In this document: positions 28,636-37,456 of the stretch, piece by piece
Position numbering within the stretch: the stretch's first letter is position 1
Layout of the letters: each line of letters starts with the position of its first letter
Assembly: GCF_900156745.1 (NCBI RefSeq)
Contig: NZ_LT707065.1
Location: 5,840,086 to 5,904,085 of the forward strand
Direction of reading: 5' to 3'
DNA length: 64,000 bases
From: Achromobacter sp. MFA1 R4
GTDB taxonomy: Bacteria > Pseudomonadota > Gammaproteobacteria > Burkholderiales > Burkholderiaceae_B
Notes under the pieces: generated by a model
The model's input: only the letters and a program-made list of their open reading frames with translations
Database searches by the model: none
What the model was told of the DNA's origin: nothing
Translations under genes and position numbers: made by a program

Positions 28636-30264
28636 TTAGAAGCCCACCGCCTGGCCGTCGCGACGGCTGTCGCTGGCGGCGACGTAGCCCAGTTCGTTGT
28701 CGTTCTCGGACATGCGCCAGATGAATTGGCCGGCGCCGAAGTCCATGTAGGGATCGTCAACGGATTTCAAAGCATGCCCCAGGTCTTTCAGTCCCGCAAT
28801 CGTAGAAGCCTGCATATTGGTCTCGATGTCGAGCGTGAAATCGCGGTTGACCTTCCAGCGCGGCGCGCAGCAAGCGGCCTGCGGGTTCTGGTGGTAGTCG
28901 ATCATGCGGATCACGGTCTGCATGTGGCCCTGAGGCTGCATGTCGCCGCCCATCACGCCGAAACTCATGACCGGCTTGCCGCCGCGCGTCAGGAAACCCG
29001 GGATGATGGTGTGGAAGGGCCGCTTGCCGCCCTCGACCACGTTGGCCGACTTGGGATCCATCGAGAAGCCCACGCCGCGGTTCTGCATGCTGATGCCCGT
29101 GCCCGGCACGACCACGCCCGACCCGAAGCCCATGTAGTTGGACTGGATGAACGAAATCATCATGCCGTTTTCGTCGGCGGCGGTCAGGTAGATGGTGCCG
29201 CCGGCGTGCGGACGGCCGGCCTCGAAATGCGTGGCCTGGTCCAGGCGGATCAGCTTGGCGCGGCTGTCCAGGTAGGCGTCCGACAGCATCTGTTCCGGCG
29301 TGACCTGCATGGCGCGCGGGTCGGCCACGTACTTGTACAGATCGGCGAAGGCCAGCTTCATGGCCTCGATCTGGATGTGCTGCGATTGCACCGAGTCCAC
29401 CGGAATGTCGGCCATGTCGAAGCGTTCGACGATGCCCAGCGCGATCAGCGCGGCGATGCCCTGCCCGTTCGGCGGGATCTCGTGCAGCTCGTAGCCGCGG
29501 TAGGACTTGGAGATGGGCTTGACCCATTCCGGACGGTAGTTGCGCAGGTCCTCCTGCGTCATCGCGCCGCCGCATTCCTTGCTGAAGGCGGCGATGCGCT
29601 CGGCCAGTTCGCCTTCGTAGAAGTCGCGGCCCTTGGACGCGGCGATGCGGCGCAGCGTGTTGGCGGCGTCGGGGAAGCGGAAGTGTTCGCCCACCTTGGG
29701 CGCGCGGCCCTCGGGCAGAAAGGCCTGGGCGTAGCCCGGCTGCGACTTCAGTTCGTCGGCGGCGGCGGCCCACTTGTGCGCCACCACGGGCGGCACGGCG
29801 TAGCCGCGCTCGGCGATCTCGATGGCGGGCTCGAACAGTTGCTCGAACGGCAGCTTGCCCAGCTTTTCATGCAGCGCGGCCCAGCCGGCGACCACGCCGG
29901 GCACGGTAACCGCGTCCCAGCCGCGCTTGGGTTGGATGGCCAGGCCGTCGGGGCCCGTGCCGTACTTGCGCTTGAAGTACTCGGTGCTCCAGGCCGCGGG
30001 CGCGACGCCCGACGAATTCAGGCCGTGCAGTTCCTTGCCGTCCCAGACGATGGCGAAGCAGTCGCCGCCCAGGCCGCAGGAAACCGGTTCGACCAGGACG
30101 ATGGTGGCCGCGGCCGCAATGGCGGCGTCCACGGCGTTGCCGCCCTTGAGCAGCATGCGCAGCCCCGCCTGGGCCGCCAGCGGATGCGACGTGGAGACCA
30201 CGTTGCGGGCGAACAGCGGGATGCGAACGGAAGGATACGGGTTGCCCCAGTCGAAGGATTTCAT
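28636..30264 (-). CDS. ggt: Gamma-glutamyltransferase family protein, apparently cytoplasmic
   Basis: 542 residues. Motifs GGNAVDAAIAAAATIVLVEP and SCGLGGDCF, and the autoprocessing region RPHAGGTIYLTAADENG with T357 as the expected N-terminal nucleophile of the small subunit, mark the GGT fold; GFLTRGGKPVMSFGVMGGDM follows. Unlike periplasmic GGT of E. coli, the N-terminus (MKSFDWGNPYPSVRIPLFA) has no signal peptide. It opens the operon ahead of the Gsi importer, which suggests that imported glutathione or another gamma-glutamyl compound is split inside the cell. Relatives may also act as cephalosporin or 2-oxoacid acylases, so substrate is inferred. Confidence 0.9.
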   Translation of the reverse strand: MKSFDWGNPYPSVRIPLFARNVVSTSHPLAAQAGLRMLLKGGNAVDAAIAAAATIVLVEPVSCGLGGDCFAIVWDGKELHGLNSSGVAPAAWSTEYFKRKYGTGPDGLAIQPKRGWDAVTVPGVVAGWAALHEKLGKLPFEQLFEPAIEIAERGYAVPPVVAHKWAAAADELKSQPGYAQAFLPEGRAPKVGEHFRFPDAANTLRRIAASKGRDFYEGELAERIAAFSKECGGAMTQEDLRNYRPEWVKPISKSYRGYELHEIPPNGQGIAALIALGIVERFDMADIPVDSVQSQHIQIEAMKLAFADLYKYVADPRAMQVTPEQMLSDAYLDSRAKLIRLDQATHFEAGRPHAGGTIYLTAADENGMMISFIQSNYMGFGSGVVVPGTGISMQNRGVGFSMDPKSANVVEGGKRPFHTIIPGFLTRGGKPVMSFGVMGGDMQPQGHMQTVIRMIDYHQNPQAACCAPRWKVNRDFTLDIETNMQASTIAGLKDLGHALKSVDDPYMDFGAGQFIWRMSENDNELGYVAASDSRRDGQAVGF

Positions 30265-30331
30265 GTGGCGGGTCTCTTAAGGCTCTTAAGGCATAGGGTT
30301 AAGCGGGCGAAGTTACTCTCGTGCTTTAATT

Positions 30332-30346
30332 AAATCAATTTGATTT
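30332..30346. promoter_or_regulatory. Inverted repeat in the ggt-lysR gap, probable LysR binding site
   Basis: Arms AAATCA (30332-30337) and TGATTT (30341-30346) are separated by ATT in an AT-rich stretch between the divergent ggt and lysR genes. Position and symmetry fit a LysR-type box, which is normally found in such a shared promoter gap. Confidence 0.55.
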
Positions 30347-30372
30347 TTTGTTCCGTCATAAAAGAATTTTTT

Positions 30373-31275
30373 ATGAGTACGATCCGCTTCATGCGCACCT
30401 TTCTGGCGGTCGCGCACCACGGTTCCTTCTCCGAGGCCGCCGAGCAGGTGGCGCTGACGCAGGCGGCCGTGAGCTTCCAGATGCGGTCGCTGGAGGCCGA
30501 GCTGGGACGCGAACTATTCGACCGCAGCGGGCGCCTGGCCATGCTGAACGCAGCCGGCCGGGAATTGCTTCCTGAAATCAAGCACTTGCTGGATTTATAC
30601 GACAAACTGAGGCGGCCCAGCACGGCGCCCGGCGAACTGGCGGGCTCGGTCTCGGTCGGCAGCATCGTGTCCTGCATGGGCACGCTGTCCAAGGTGATCT
30701 CGGGCCTGAAGAAAGCCCATCCCAAGCTGGACGTGCGCATCCTGTCGGGCAAGGCCAGCGAACTGGCGGGCAAGGTGGAAGACGGCGAGCTGGACGCGGC
30801 CTTCCTGGTGGAAGCCGGCCGCAAGATGGCCAGCACGCGCTGGACCCCGCTCTATGAAGAACAGATGGTGGTGATCGCGCCGCGCTCGGCGGCCGGCGAT
30901 GACGCCCGTCAGGTGCTGGCAGGCAATCCCTTCCTGCGCTTTGACCGCACCCAGCGCACCGGTCTGCAGATCGACCGGCTGCTGCGCCGCATGGCCGTGC
31001 CGGTGAACGATTTCCTGGAATTGAACGCCATCGAGACGCTGGTGGAGCTGGTGCGCCAGGAGGTCGGCGTGACCCTGCTGCCGCTCATCAACGGCGCGAA
31101 CTGGCAGCACAGCCCGGAATTGCGGATCCTGCACCTGCCCGCGGACCTGGGACCGCTGTCGCGCTCCATCGGCATGCTGGAACGGCGCGAACATGCCCGC
31201 CAGGGCATCACGGCGGCGATCTGCGAGGCGTGCGCGAAAGCCTTTCGCGCACGCGAACCGCAGGCCGCCGCCTGA
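30373..31275 (+). CDS. LysR-family transcriptional regulator
   Basis: 300 residues from ATG at 30373 (MSTIRFMRTFLAVAHHGSFS). The helix-turn-helix SEAAEQVALTQAAVSFQMRS and linker LEAELGRELFDRSGR are typical LysR; residues about 90-290 form the co-inducer-binding domain (VSVGSIVSCMGTLSKVISGL). It is divergent from the ggt-gsi operon and is most likely its regulator. The gene converges with the phospholipase gene with a 3-base gap and no visible terminator. Confidence 0.93.
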   Translation: MSTIRFMRTFLAVAHHGSFSEAAEQVALTQAAVSFQMRSLEAELGRELFDRSGRLAMLNAAGRELLPEIKHLLDLYDKLRRPSTAPGELAGSVSVGSIVSCMGTLSKVISGLKKAHPKLDVRILSGKASELAGKVEDGELDAAFLVEAGRKMASTRWTPLYEEQMVVIAPRSAAGDDARQVLAGNPFLRFDRTQRTGLQIDRLLRRMAVPVNDFLELNAIETLVELVRQEVGVTLLPLINGANWQHSPELRILHLPADLGPLSRSIGMLERREHARQGITAAICEACAKAFRAREPQAAA

Positions 31276-31278
31276 GGC

Positions 31279-33450
31279 TTACTCGGCCATCGCCGGGTCG
31301 GTCACCGACGCCTTGCCGGTTTCGACGCGGCCGGCAAAGCGGCGCAGCCACGACGGATCCTCGGCCAGCCGCACCGTGAAGTCGTACCACGCATGGCTGG
31401 TCGCCAGCGCCCAGTGCTGCTCGACCTGGCCGCCCGCCGGCACCGTGAACGTCCAGCGTTCGTGGTTGGCGTAGTAGGCGTTGGGCGTCACTTCAAAGGT
31501 GCACGGCGTCTTGCCGGCGTTGATGAAGCTGACGTAGACGTCGCCGTTGGCGATGTCGTAGCAGACGCGGATCTCGGCATCCTGCTGCGCCGTGCGGTCC
31601 TGCGCCAGGTCGCCCGCGAAGTGGCGGTGCCAGCCGTTGGGACCCAGCACCCACAGGTCGTACTTGCCGCCGTCGGCCGCCGTGTCCCAGCTGCCTTCGA
31701 GCTGCTTGTCGGGTTCCACCGTGTAGCGGCGCGGCAGGCGGTCCAGGTGCAGGCGGTCATAGACGTGGAACACCGCGGCCTGCTTGCCCGTGTTGGAGAA
31801 CACCAGCCACATGTTGCCGGTCTCGGGCTGGCTGCGGCCGCTCGTGTGCAGTTCGTACGGCAAGGGACGCGAATAGCGCACGCCCTTCTCCTGCACGCCC
31901 TTGGCCTGCGTGGACGGATCGGGCAGCGGCACCGCGGTCAGCGCTTGCTGCGCGGCGCGTTCCTGGTCGGCGCCGGATCGGGTCAGCAGGTTCAGGTCCG
32001 GCAGCGTCTCGTCGTTCGGCGTGGCGAAGTTGAAGGCCGAGGTCAGGTCGCCCAGCACCGCGCGGCGCCACGGGCTGATGTTCTCTTCCTTCACACCGAA
32101 GCGCGCTTCCAGGAAGCGCAGCACCGACGTGTGGTCGAACGCCTGGGAGTTGACCCAGCCGCCGCGGCTCCACGGCGACACCACATACATGGGCACGCGC
32201 GGGCCCGGACCGTAGACGCGGTTGTCCGCGGCATCCTGGGCGGACGCGTGGGTGTGGCGCTCCAGATCGGTGTTGACGGTGGAGGCGCCGGCCATCGAGC
32301 CATCGGCATTCAGCGACGGCGCGGCGGGCGGCGGCACGTGGTCGAAGTAGCCGTCGTTCTCGTCGAAGTTGATGAGCAGGACCGTCTTGCTCCAGACGTC
32401 CGGGTTGGCCGTCAGCGCGTCCAGCGTTTCCTGGATGTACCAGGCGCCCTGGACGGGGCTGGACGGGCCGGGGTGTTCCGAATACGTCGCGGGCGCCACG
32501 ATCCACGACACCTGCGGCAGCGTGCCGTTCAACGCGTCGTCGCGCAGGGCCTGCAGGAAGCCGCCGTCCGGCATGGTGTTGGCCGTGCCCTTGTAGAGCG
32601 GGTTGGCGGCATCCATGCTGGGCGTCCAGGCCGGGTACGGCGAACCATTGCTCGCGTTGCCCGCCAGTTCATTGGCGCGGCGGTACTGCTGGAAGCCGGC
32701 CAGCGAGTTGTCGCCGAAGTTCTCCGGCAGGTTCTGGTAGACCTTCCAGGTGACGCCGTTTTCCTGCAGGCGTTCCGGATACGTCTTCCAGGTCCAACCG
32801 GTGGACGAGGCGCCCAGGCTGTCCCACTGATTGCGGGTGGACGGGCCGTTGCCCTGCGCCAGCGGATCGTTGGTGCCAGTCCAGAGGAACAGGCGGTTGG
32901 TGTTGGTGCCGCCGTGGGTGGAACAGTGATAGGCGTCGCACAACGTGAAGGCGTCGGCCAGCTTGAACTGGAAGTCCACTTCCTTCTGGCGGTAATAGCC
33001 CATCGACTGGTTCTGCTTGTAGCGCGGCCATTGGTCCATGCGGCCGCCGTCCCAGGCCATCTGCGCGTCCACGTAATCGTGGGGCGTGCCGGCCACGCGC
33101 TGGGCGTTGCCCTGCGTGCTGTCCAGGTGGTACGGCATCACGACGCGGGTGCCGTTGGTCTGCTCCCAGACCGAGCGATTGTCCGGCAGCGGGATGGTGA
33201 AGCGGTCGCCAAAGCCGCGCACGCCCTTGAACGTGCCGAAGTACATGTCGAACGAGCGGTTTTCCTGCATCAGGATGACCACGTGCTCGACGTCGTTGAT
33301 GGTGCCGGTGCGGTTGTTGGCCGGAATGGCCAGCGCGCGGCGGATGGCCGGCGGGAACATCGACAGCGCGGTCAGCCCCGCGGTGGAGGCGGCGGCGTTG
33401 CGCAGGAAGCGGCGTTTGCCGGCGTGGATCGTGTCTTTTTCGGACTTCAC
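31279..33450 (-). CDS. Phosphocholine-preferring phospholipase C, Tat-exported
   Basis: About 723 residues from GTG at 33450, chosen because AGGAAA lies just upstream; the frame is open to 33498. The leader KRRFLRNAAASTAGLTALSM is a twin-arginine signal. The catalytic domain holds HVVILMQENRSFDMYFGTFK, DAYHCSTHGGTNTNRLFLW and LINFDENDGYFDHVPPP, the marks of the PlcH/PlcN family. Two C-terminal DUF756-type domains follow (about 510-600 and 625-710). In Pseudomonas, such enzymes cross the inner membrane by Tat and the outer membrane by type II secretion; the gsp genes begin 2.5 kb away. Haemolytic versus non-haemolytic type cannot be decided here. Confidence 0.93.
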   Translation of the reverse strand: MKSEKDTIHAGKRRFLRNAAASTAGLTALSMFPPAIRRALAIPANNRTGTINDVEHVVILMQENRSFDMYFGTFKGVRGFGDRFTIPLPDNRSVWEQTNGTRVVMPYHLDSTQGNAQRVAGTPHDYVDAQMAWDGGRMDQWPRYKQNQSMGYYRQKEVDFQFKLADAFTLCDAYHCSTHGGTNTNRLFLWTGTNDPLAQGNGPSTRNQWDSLGASSTGWTWKTYPERLQENGVTWKVYQNLPENFGDNSLAGFQQYRRANELAGNASNGSPYPAWTPSMDAANPLYKGTANTMPDGGFLQALRDDALNGTLPQVSWIVAPATYSEHPGPSSPVQGAWYIQETLDALTANPDVWSKTVLLINFDENDGYFDHVPPPAAPSLNADGSMAGASTVNTDLERHTHASAQDAADNRVYGPGPRVPMYVVSPWSRGGWVNSQAFDHTSVLRFLEARFGVKEENISPWRRAVLGDLTSAFNFATPNDETLPDLNLLTRSGADQERAAQQALTAVPLPDPSTQAKGVQEKGVRYSRPLPYELHTSGRSQPETGNMWLVFSNTGKQAAVFHVYDRLHLDRLPRRYTVEPDKQLEGSWDTAADGGKYDLWVLGPNGWHRHFAGDLAQDRTAQQDAEIRVCYDIANGDVYVSFINAGKTPCTFEVTPNAYYANHERWTFTVPAGGQVEQHWALATSHAWYDFTVRLAEDPSWLRRFAGRVETGKASVTDPAMAE

Positions 33451-33485
33451 GGATGGTTTTCCTATGGGTCTACAGAGGGCGCGGC

Positions 33486-33677
33486 TCAGGGCGCGCAACG
33501 CAGTTCGGGCTTGGCCGGCGTGGGCGGCGTCGTGGGCGTCTCGGGCTGGGTGGGGTTGCCCGGGGTGCCGGCGTCATCGTCGCCGCCGTCGTCGCCGCCG
33601 CAGGCGGCCAGGGTGGCGGTCAGCATCAGCACCGCGCCGGCGCGCAGGAAACCGCGCAGAATCATGGACTTGCTCAT
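33486..33677 (-). CDS. Small putative lipoprotein with acidic, Pro/Thr-rich tail
   Basis: 63 residues from ATG at 33677 (MSKSMILRGFLRAGAVLMLT), with AAGGAT upstream. The lipobox LAAC is followed by GGDDGGDDDAG, then a Pro/Thr-rich stretch and a final LRCAP. The mature peptide is only about 40 residues and has no known domain. It lies between the phospholipase and phosphodiesterase genes, 20 bases after the latter and 35 before the former, so is probably co-transcribed with both. Function unknown; it could be an anchor or accessory peptide. Confidence 0.7.
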   Translation of the reverse strand: MSKSMILRGFLRAGAVLMLTATLAACGGDDGGDDDAGTPGNPTQPETPTTPPTPAKPELRCAP

Positions 33678-33697
33678 GGGGTGTCTATCCTTGGACA

Positions 33698-35713
33698 TCA
33701 GGGGAACAATTCGGAGACGGACTTGCCGGACATGGCCAGGGACTTCACTTCTTCCTCGGTCAAGGCTCGCGACCAGAACGCCAGGTCATCAAAAATCATC
33801 GTGTAGGGGCCCTTGGTGCCGGCGCAGCAGATGCCGTAGGTGCCCTTGCCGTCTTCGTTCAGGCCGATGTGCGGACCGAAGATGCCCGCCACCGCGGTCA
33901 GGTCGACGCCCGGCGTGGCCGTGGATGTGACGGTGCGCACAAAGCCCAGCTCGCTGTCGTAGCGGTAGGCCGTCATCGTCTTGGCCGTCTTGTCGATGGT
34001 CATTGCGATGTAGACCGGCTTGTTGGCCGTGAACTTCACGCCGTTGATGTCCGCCCGCTTGCCGCCGCCCGCGATGTTGAAACGCAGCTCGGGCCCGGCC
34101 CACTGGGCGATGGTGATGCCAGGGTTGCCGCCGGAGTTGTAGTCCTTGTTGCCCACGATGGAGCGGTCGTTCGCCGTGCCGTCGGACTGATACCAGAAGC
34201 CAATCGTGAACGCCTGAACGCTGTCCAGCAGGCCCGCCGGATAGTCCAGCTTGAACGCGCCCAGGGCGGCCGCGCTGCGCTCGTTCTGGAAGCTCTTGCC
34301 GAACACGCCGGGGTCGGCGTAGGCCGGCGCCTGCGTGCCGTCGTACGGCGTGATCGCGCCGCCGCCCGCCGCCTTGTCGGCCACGTCGCCCTCGAACGGG
34401 AAGAACATCGTCAGGCCGGTGCGCAGCGAGGCCAGCAGCGGCACGGGCTTGGCGTAGACCACGGTGGCGCGCGCGGCGCTGACCGCGCGGCCGGCCGACA
34501 CGCTGTAATGCAGCGCGTGCACGCCTTCGGTGTCGAACGTGAAGCCCGTGTCCACGTATTGCGTGGCGGTGCCGGGCAGGCGCGCCACTTCCACGCCGTC
34601 GCGGCTGACCACGATGTCGCCCTCGGGCTCGCCGACGCGCACCCAGGTCACGGTCACGCTCTTGTTGTCCATGGACGTGGTGGTGGCGACGCGGCGCAGC
34701 GCCAGCGGTTCGCTGAGCGAAGTGCCGGCCATGTCGTAGGCGTCGGCAGCGGGCAGCGCGCCCAGGTGCGACAGGACGGTGGGCGCCACGTCGGCGGCGC
34801 TGGGCAGCGCGTACCAGTTGGTGTCCCACAGGCCGTCGAACGATGCGTCGTCGGCGCTGCCGCCCAACAAGGCGGGCTGGTTGGCCGCCAGCAGGATGGT
34901 CTTGTTGGTCGAGAACGGCAGGCCGTCGCTGCCGCCGGTCTTGTCCAGCCCGTGGCTGGACGCCACCACCATCAGCCAGTTTTCGCCGGGATGATCGGCG
35001 CGGCGGTCGGCAAGCTGCTTGGCCAGCACGCCGATCGCGGCGTCGGTCTGGCGGATGACGGCTTCGTAGGTCGTGCCGAAGCCGCTCTCGGCGGCGGCGC
35101 GTTCCGGCGCGCCGAACTGCGCCACCACCACGTCATAGCCCTCGGCGATGCGGTCGCGGGCCTGCGAGGCGACGCAGTCGTCCACGCCGGCGCAGTCCGT
35201 CACCACCTGCACGTAGCCCGCGTCGCGGTCCACGCCCAGCAGGCCGGCCAGCAGCGGCGAGTTGAACGCGCCGGCAATGCGGGCCTCGGGCTGCGCGGTC
35301 TTGACGCGCTGGAACAGGCTGGGCGCCTTCATGGCCTGGCCCAGCGCATTGGAGCGCACGCCATGCACGTCGGCCCATTGCCCGGTCAGCAAGGTGGCCC
35401 AGCCCGGCGCGGCCAGCGTGGGCTGCTGCGTGACCGTGCCCGTCACCCCGCCCGTCCAGGCGCGCGTGGCGGTGAGCTGGCCGATGTTGGGCAGGGTCTT
35501 GTCGGTCATGCCGCGGCGCAGCGCGTCGTAAGTCAGGCCGTCGACGCCCACGAACAGCACCTTGTCGACGCTCGCCTCGCCGGGCGAAGTCGCGGGCGGC
35601 TGCGTCGGCGGGGCCACGGGCTCCTCGTCGTCGTCATCGCCGCCTCCGCAGCCGGCCAATGCGCTGGTCGCCAGCAACATGGCGCACCATCTTCTCCAAT
35701 TCAATGTCTGCAT
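33698..35713 (-). CDS. Lipoprotein: alkaline-phosphatase-superfamily phosphodiesterase with LamG-like domain
   Basis: 671 residues from ATG at 35713, with GAGAAG upstream. The leader MQTLNWRRWCAMLLATSALA ends in the lipobox LAGC, followed by an acidic GGGDDDDEE linker. Residues about 50-340 read VLFVGVDGLTYDALRRGM, TLPNIGQLTATRAWTGG and PTLAAPGWATLLTGQWADVH, as in type I phosphodiesterase/nucleotide pyrophosphatases. After a short beta-sandwich linker, residues about 440-670 form a concanavalin/LamG-like fold (FPFEGDVADKAAGGGAI, FTIGFWYQSDG, MIFDDLAFWSRALTEEEV). It probably sits on or is secreted across the outer membrane. The substrate is unknown. Confidence 0.85.
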   Translation of the reverse strand: MQTLNWRRWCAMLLATSALAGCGGGDDDDEEPVAPPTQPPATSPGEASVDKVLFVGVDGLTYDALRRGMTDKTLPNIGQLTATRAWTGGVTGTVTQQPTLAAPGWATLLTGQWADVHGVRSNALGQAMKAPSLFQRVKTAQPEARIAGAFNSPLLAGLLGVDRDAGYVQVVTDCAGVDDCVASQARDRIAEGYDVVVAQFGAPERAAAESGFGTTYEAVIRQTDAAIGVLAKQLADRRADHPGENWLMVVASSHGLDKTGGSDGLPFSTNKTILLAANQPALLGGSADDASFDGLWDTNWYALPSAADVAPTVLSHLGALPAADAYDMAGTSLSEPLALRRVATTTSMDNKSVTVTWVRVGEPEGDIVVSRDGVEVARLPGTATQYVDTGFTFDTEGVHALHYSVSAGRAVSAARATVVYAKPVPLLASLRTGLTMFFPFEGDVADKAAGGGAITPYDGTQAPAYADPGVFGKSFQNERSAAALGAFKLDYPAGLLDSVQAFTIGFWYQSDGTANDRSIVGNKDYNSGGNPGITIAQWAGPELRFNIAGGGKRADINGVKFTANKPVYIAMTIDKTAKTMTAYRYDSELGFVRTVTSTATPGVDLTAVAGIFGPHIGLNEDGKGTYGICCAGTKGPYTMIFDDLAFWSRALTEEEVKSLAMSGKSVSELFP

Positions 35714-36017
35714 TGCTTCTCTTCTCGGTTTATGAAGGGGGTCTTGCGCTGGCCGACATGGTGGCGGTCCAAGGTGAAAGACCCGTGAAACAAAGAAGAG
35801 AAACCTTGATCGTTGGATCAGGATTCTTTTGCGCAAGACGCAAGGCCGGGACGCCGCACGCGCGATCCGTTTACGCGCAACGCAAGGCAGCGGGCGCGGT
35901 AAAGCGCTTGTCCGGGCGGGCCCGCGAGCGCGCTTGCCACGCGGCGGCCCGCCATTGCATGGCTGTCATGAAAGGCCGCTATAGTCGGCCGCGTCGTTTC
36001 GTTCGCCATCGATTGCC
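35714..36017. other. 304-base gap between divergent lipoprotein and gspC genes
   Basis: No gene is recognised. The gap separates the minus-strand effector-like genes from the plus-strand gsp operon and must hold both promoters. A short inverted repeat TTGCG-CAAGA-CGCAA is seen near 35830. No convincing -35/-10 pair was found. Confidence 0.4.
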
Positions 36018-36461
36018 ATGCCCCTGTCCCTGCGCCTGCCCCTGCCCTCCGCACCCACCGCGTTGCGTGTCCTTGCCGTGCTGGCCTTTGCGGCGGGCGT
36101 GGGCGTGTGGGCCTCGGTCCTCCTCGCGCCGCGGCCCGGCCCGTTGCCACCCGCCGTCTCGGCCGCCGCGCCGCGCGCGGCCGACAATACACCGGTCGCG
36201 CAGTGGTTCGGCAAAGACGAAGCCATGCGCACGCAGATCACCGTGCTGGGCGTGATCGCGGCCGGCCCCGACGGCGCGGCGGTGCTGAGCGTGGACGGCG
36301 GCCCGCCGCTGGCCTGGCGCACCGGCGCGGAAGTGGCGCCGGGCATCGTGCTGCGCGACATCGCGGCTGACGCCGTCACGGTCGAGCAGTCGGGCCGCGC
36401 GAGCCGCCTGGCGGCGCCGGCGGCGCAGGACGCGCCGGGCGGCATCACCCGCGAAAAGTAG
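36018..36461 (+). CDS. gspC: Type II secretion protein GspC, short form
   Basis: 147 residues. One membrane span (about 17-38, ALRVLAVLAFAAGVGVWASV) is followed by a Pro/Ala-rich linker and a periplasmic homology-region-like domain: VAQWFGKDEAMRTQITVLG, then VIAAGPDGAAVLSVDGGPPL and ITREK at the end. This matches the N-terminal two-thirds of GspC, which links the inner-membrane platform to the secretin. The C-terminal PDZ or coiled-coil domain of longer GspC proteins is absent, as in some Burkholderia-type systems. It opens the plus-strand gsp operon. Confidence 0.85.
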   Translation: MPLSLRLPLPSAPTALRVLAVLAFAAGVGVWASVLLAPRPGPLPPAVSAAAPRAADNTPVAQWFGKDEAMRTQITVLGVIAAGPDGAAVLSVDGGPPLAWRTGAEVAPGIVLRDIAADAVTVEQSGRASRLAAPAAQDAPGGITREK

Positions 36462-36567
36462 GAAGGCGCGCGCACCGCGCGTTGCGCAGGCGTCCGGCTG
36501 CGTGCGCATTACTGTCATATTTCATGTCCACAATCCCGGGCTTCTACAGAATGACCGGAGTCGGAAA

Positions 36568-36996
36568 GTGCGTCAGTTACCGCGCGGGCTTGCCCGCCAG
36601 CAGGGCTTCACCCTGATCGAGATCATGGTGGTCATTGTGATCATGGGCATCCTGGCCGCGCTGGTGGTGCCGCGCGTCCTGGACCGCCCCGACCAGGCCC
36701 GGCAGGCCGCGGCGCGTCAGGACATCGGCGGCATCATGCAGGCGCTCAAGCTCTACCGCCTGGACAACGGCCGCTATCCCACCACCGCCCAGGGCCTGCG
36801 CGCGCTGGCGCAAAAGCCGGACGGCGTCGCCAACTGGCGCGGCTACCTGGACAAGCTGCCCAACGATCCGTGGGGCCACCCCTATCAATACCTGAGCCCC
36901 GGCGTCAAAGGCGACGTCGACGTGTTCTCGTTCGGCGCCGACAACAAGCCCGGCGGAGAAAACGGCGATGCCGACATCGGTTCGTGGGAACTCTGA
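36568..36996 (+). CDS. gspG: Major pseudopilin GspG
   Basis: 142 residues from GTG at 36568, chosen because GGAG precedes it and it gives a short leader (VRQLPRGLARQQG) before the prepilin peptidase site. Processing at G/FTLIEIMVVIVIMGILAA leaves the conserved hydrophobic helix with Glu5. The C-terminal part has YRLDNGRYPTTAQGLRAL, LPNDPWGHPYQYLSPG and FSFGADNKPGGENGDADIGS, the GspG calcium-binding signature. It builds the pseudopilus. The gene overlaps gspH by 29 bases. Confidence 0.96.
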   Translation: MRQLPRGLARQQGFTLIEIMVVIVIMGILAALVVPRVLDRPDQARQAAARQDIGGIMQALKLYRLDNGRYPTTAQGLRALAQKPDGVANWRGYLDKLPNDPWGHPYQYLSPGVKGDVDVFSFGADNKPGGENGDADIGSWEL

Positions 36997-37456
36997 ACGC
37001 GGCTTCACGCTGGTCGAAGTCCTGGTGGTGCTGGTGATCGTGGCCATCGCCGCCAGCATGGTGAGCCTGTCCATCGGCCGCGGCGACAACCGCCTGCGCG
37101 GCGACGCCGAGCGCCTGGCCGACGCGTTCACCGTGGCGCAGAGCGAGGCGCGCAGCGACGGGCGATCCATCCGCTGGCTGGCCAACGGCCAGGGCTGGTC
37201 GTTCGAGCGTGCGGGCCGGCCGCCCGGCCCGACGGCGCAGGACGACATCCCCGTGGCCGCCGACCGGTTCGACCATGACGAGGTGCTGCGGCCGCAAGCG
37301 TGGTCGGCAGCCCCCGTGCAGTGGCGGCTGGACCCCGACCGGCCGCTGGTATTCAACACGGAGTGGGTCGCCGCGCCCATGACACTGAACCTGAGCGCGG
37401 GAGACGCGCACGTCACGCTGCAGCGCGACGCCGCCGGACGCTATGACATCCGCTGA
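36968..37456 (+). CDS. gspH: Minor pseudopilin GspH
   Basis: 162 residues. The leader MPTSVRGNSERG precedes FTLVEVLVVLVIVAIAASM, a type IV prepilin cleavage site with Glu5. The globular part (RLADAFTVAQSEARSDGRSI, then RWLANGQGWSF) is the GspH/FimT pattern. It belongs to the pseudopilus. It overlaps both the upstream gspG and the downstream gspI, indicating translational coupling. Confidence 0.93.
   Translation: MPTSVRGNSERGFTLVEVLVVLVIVAIAASMVSLSIGRGDNRLRGDAERLADAFTVAQSEARSDGRSIRWLANGQGWSFERAGRPPGPTAQDDIPVAADRFDHDEVLRPQAWSAAPVQWRLDPDRPLVFNTEWVAAPMTLNLSAGDAHVTLQRDAAGRYDIR

Noticed and set aside
31393-33930. 845-codon plus-strand frame over the phospholipase gene
   Set aside because: Antisense to a gene with intact catalytic motifs; no recognisable protein features.
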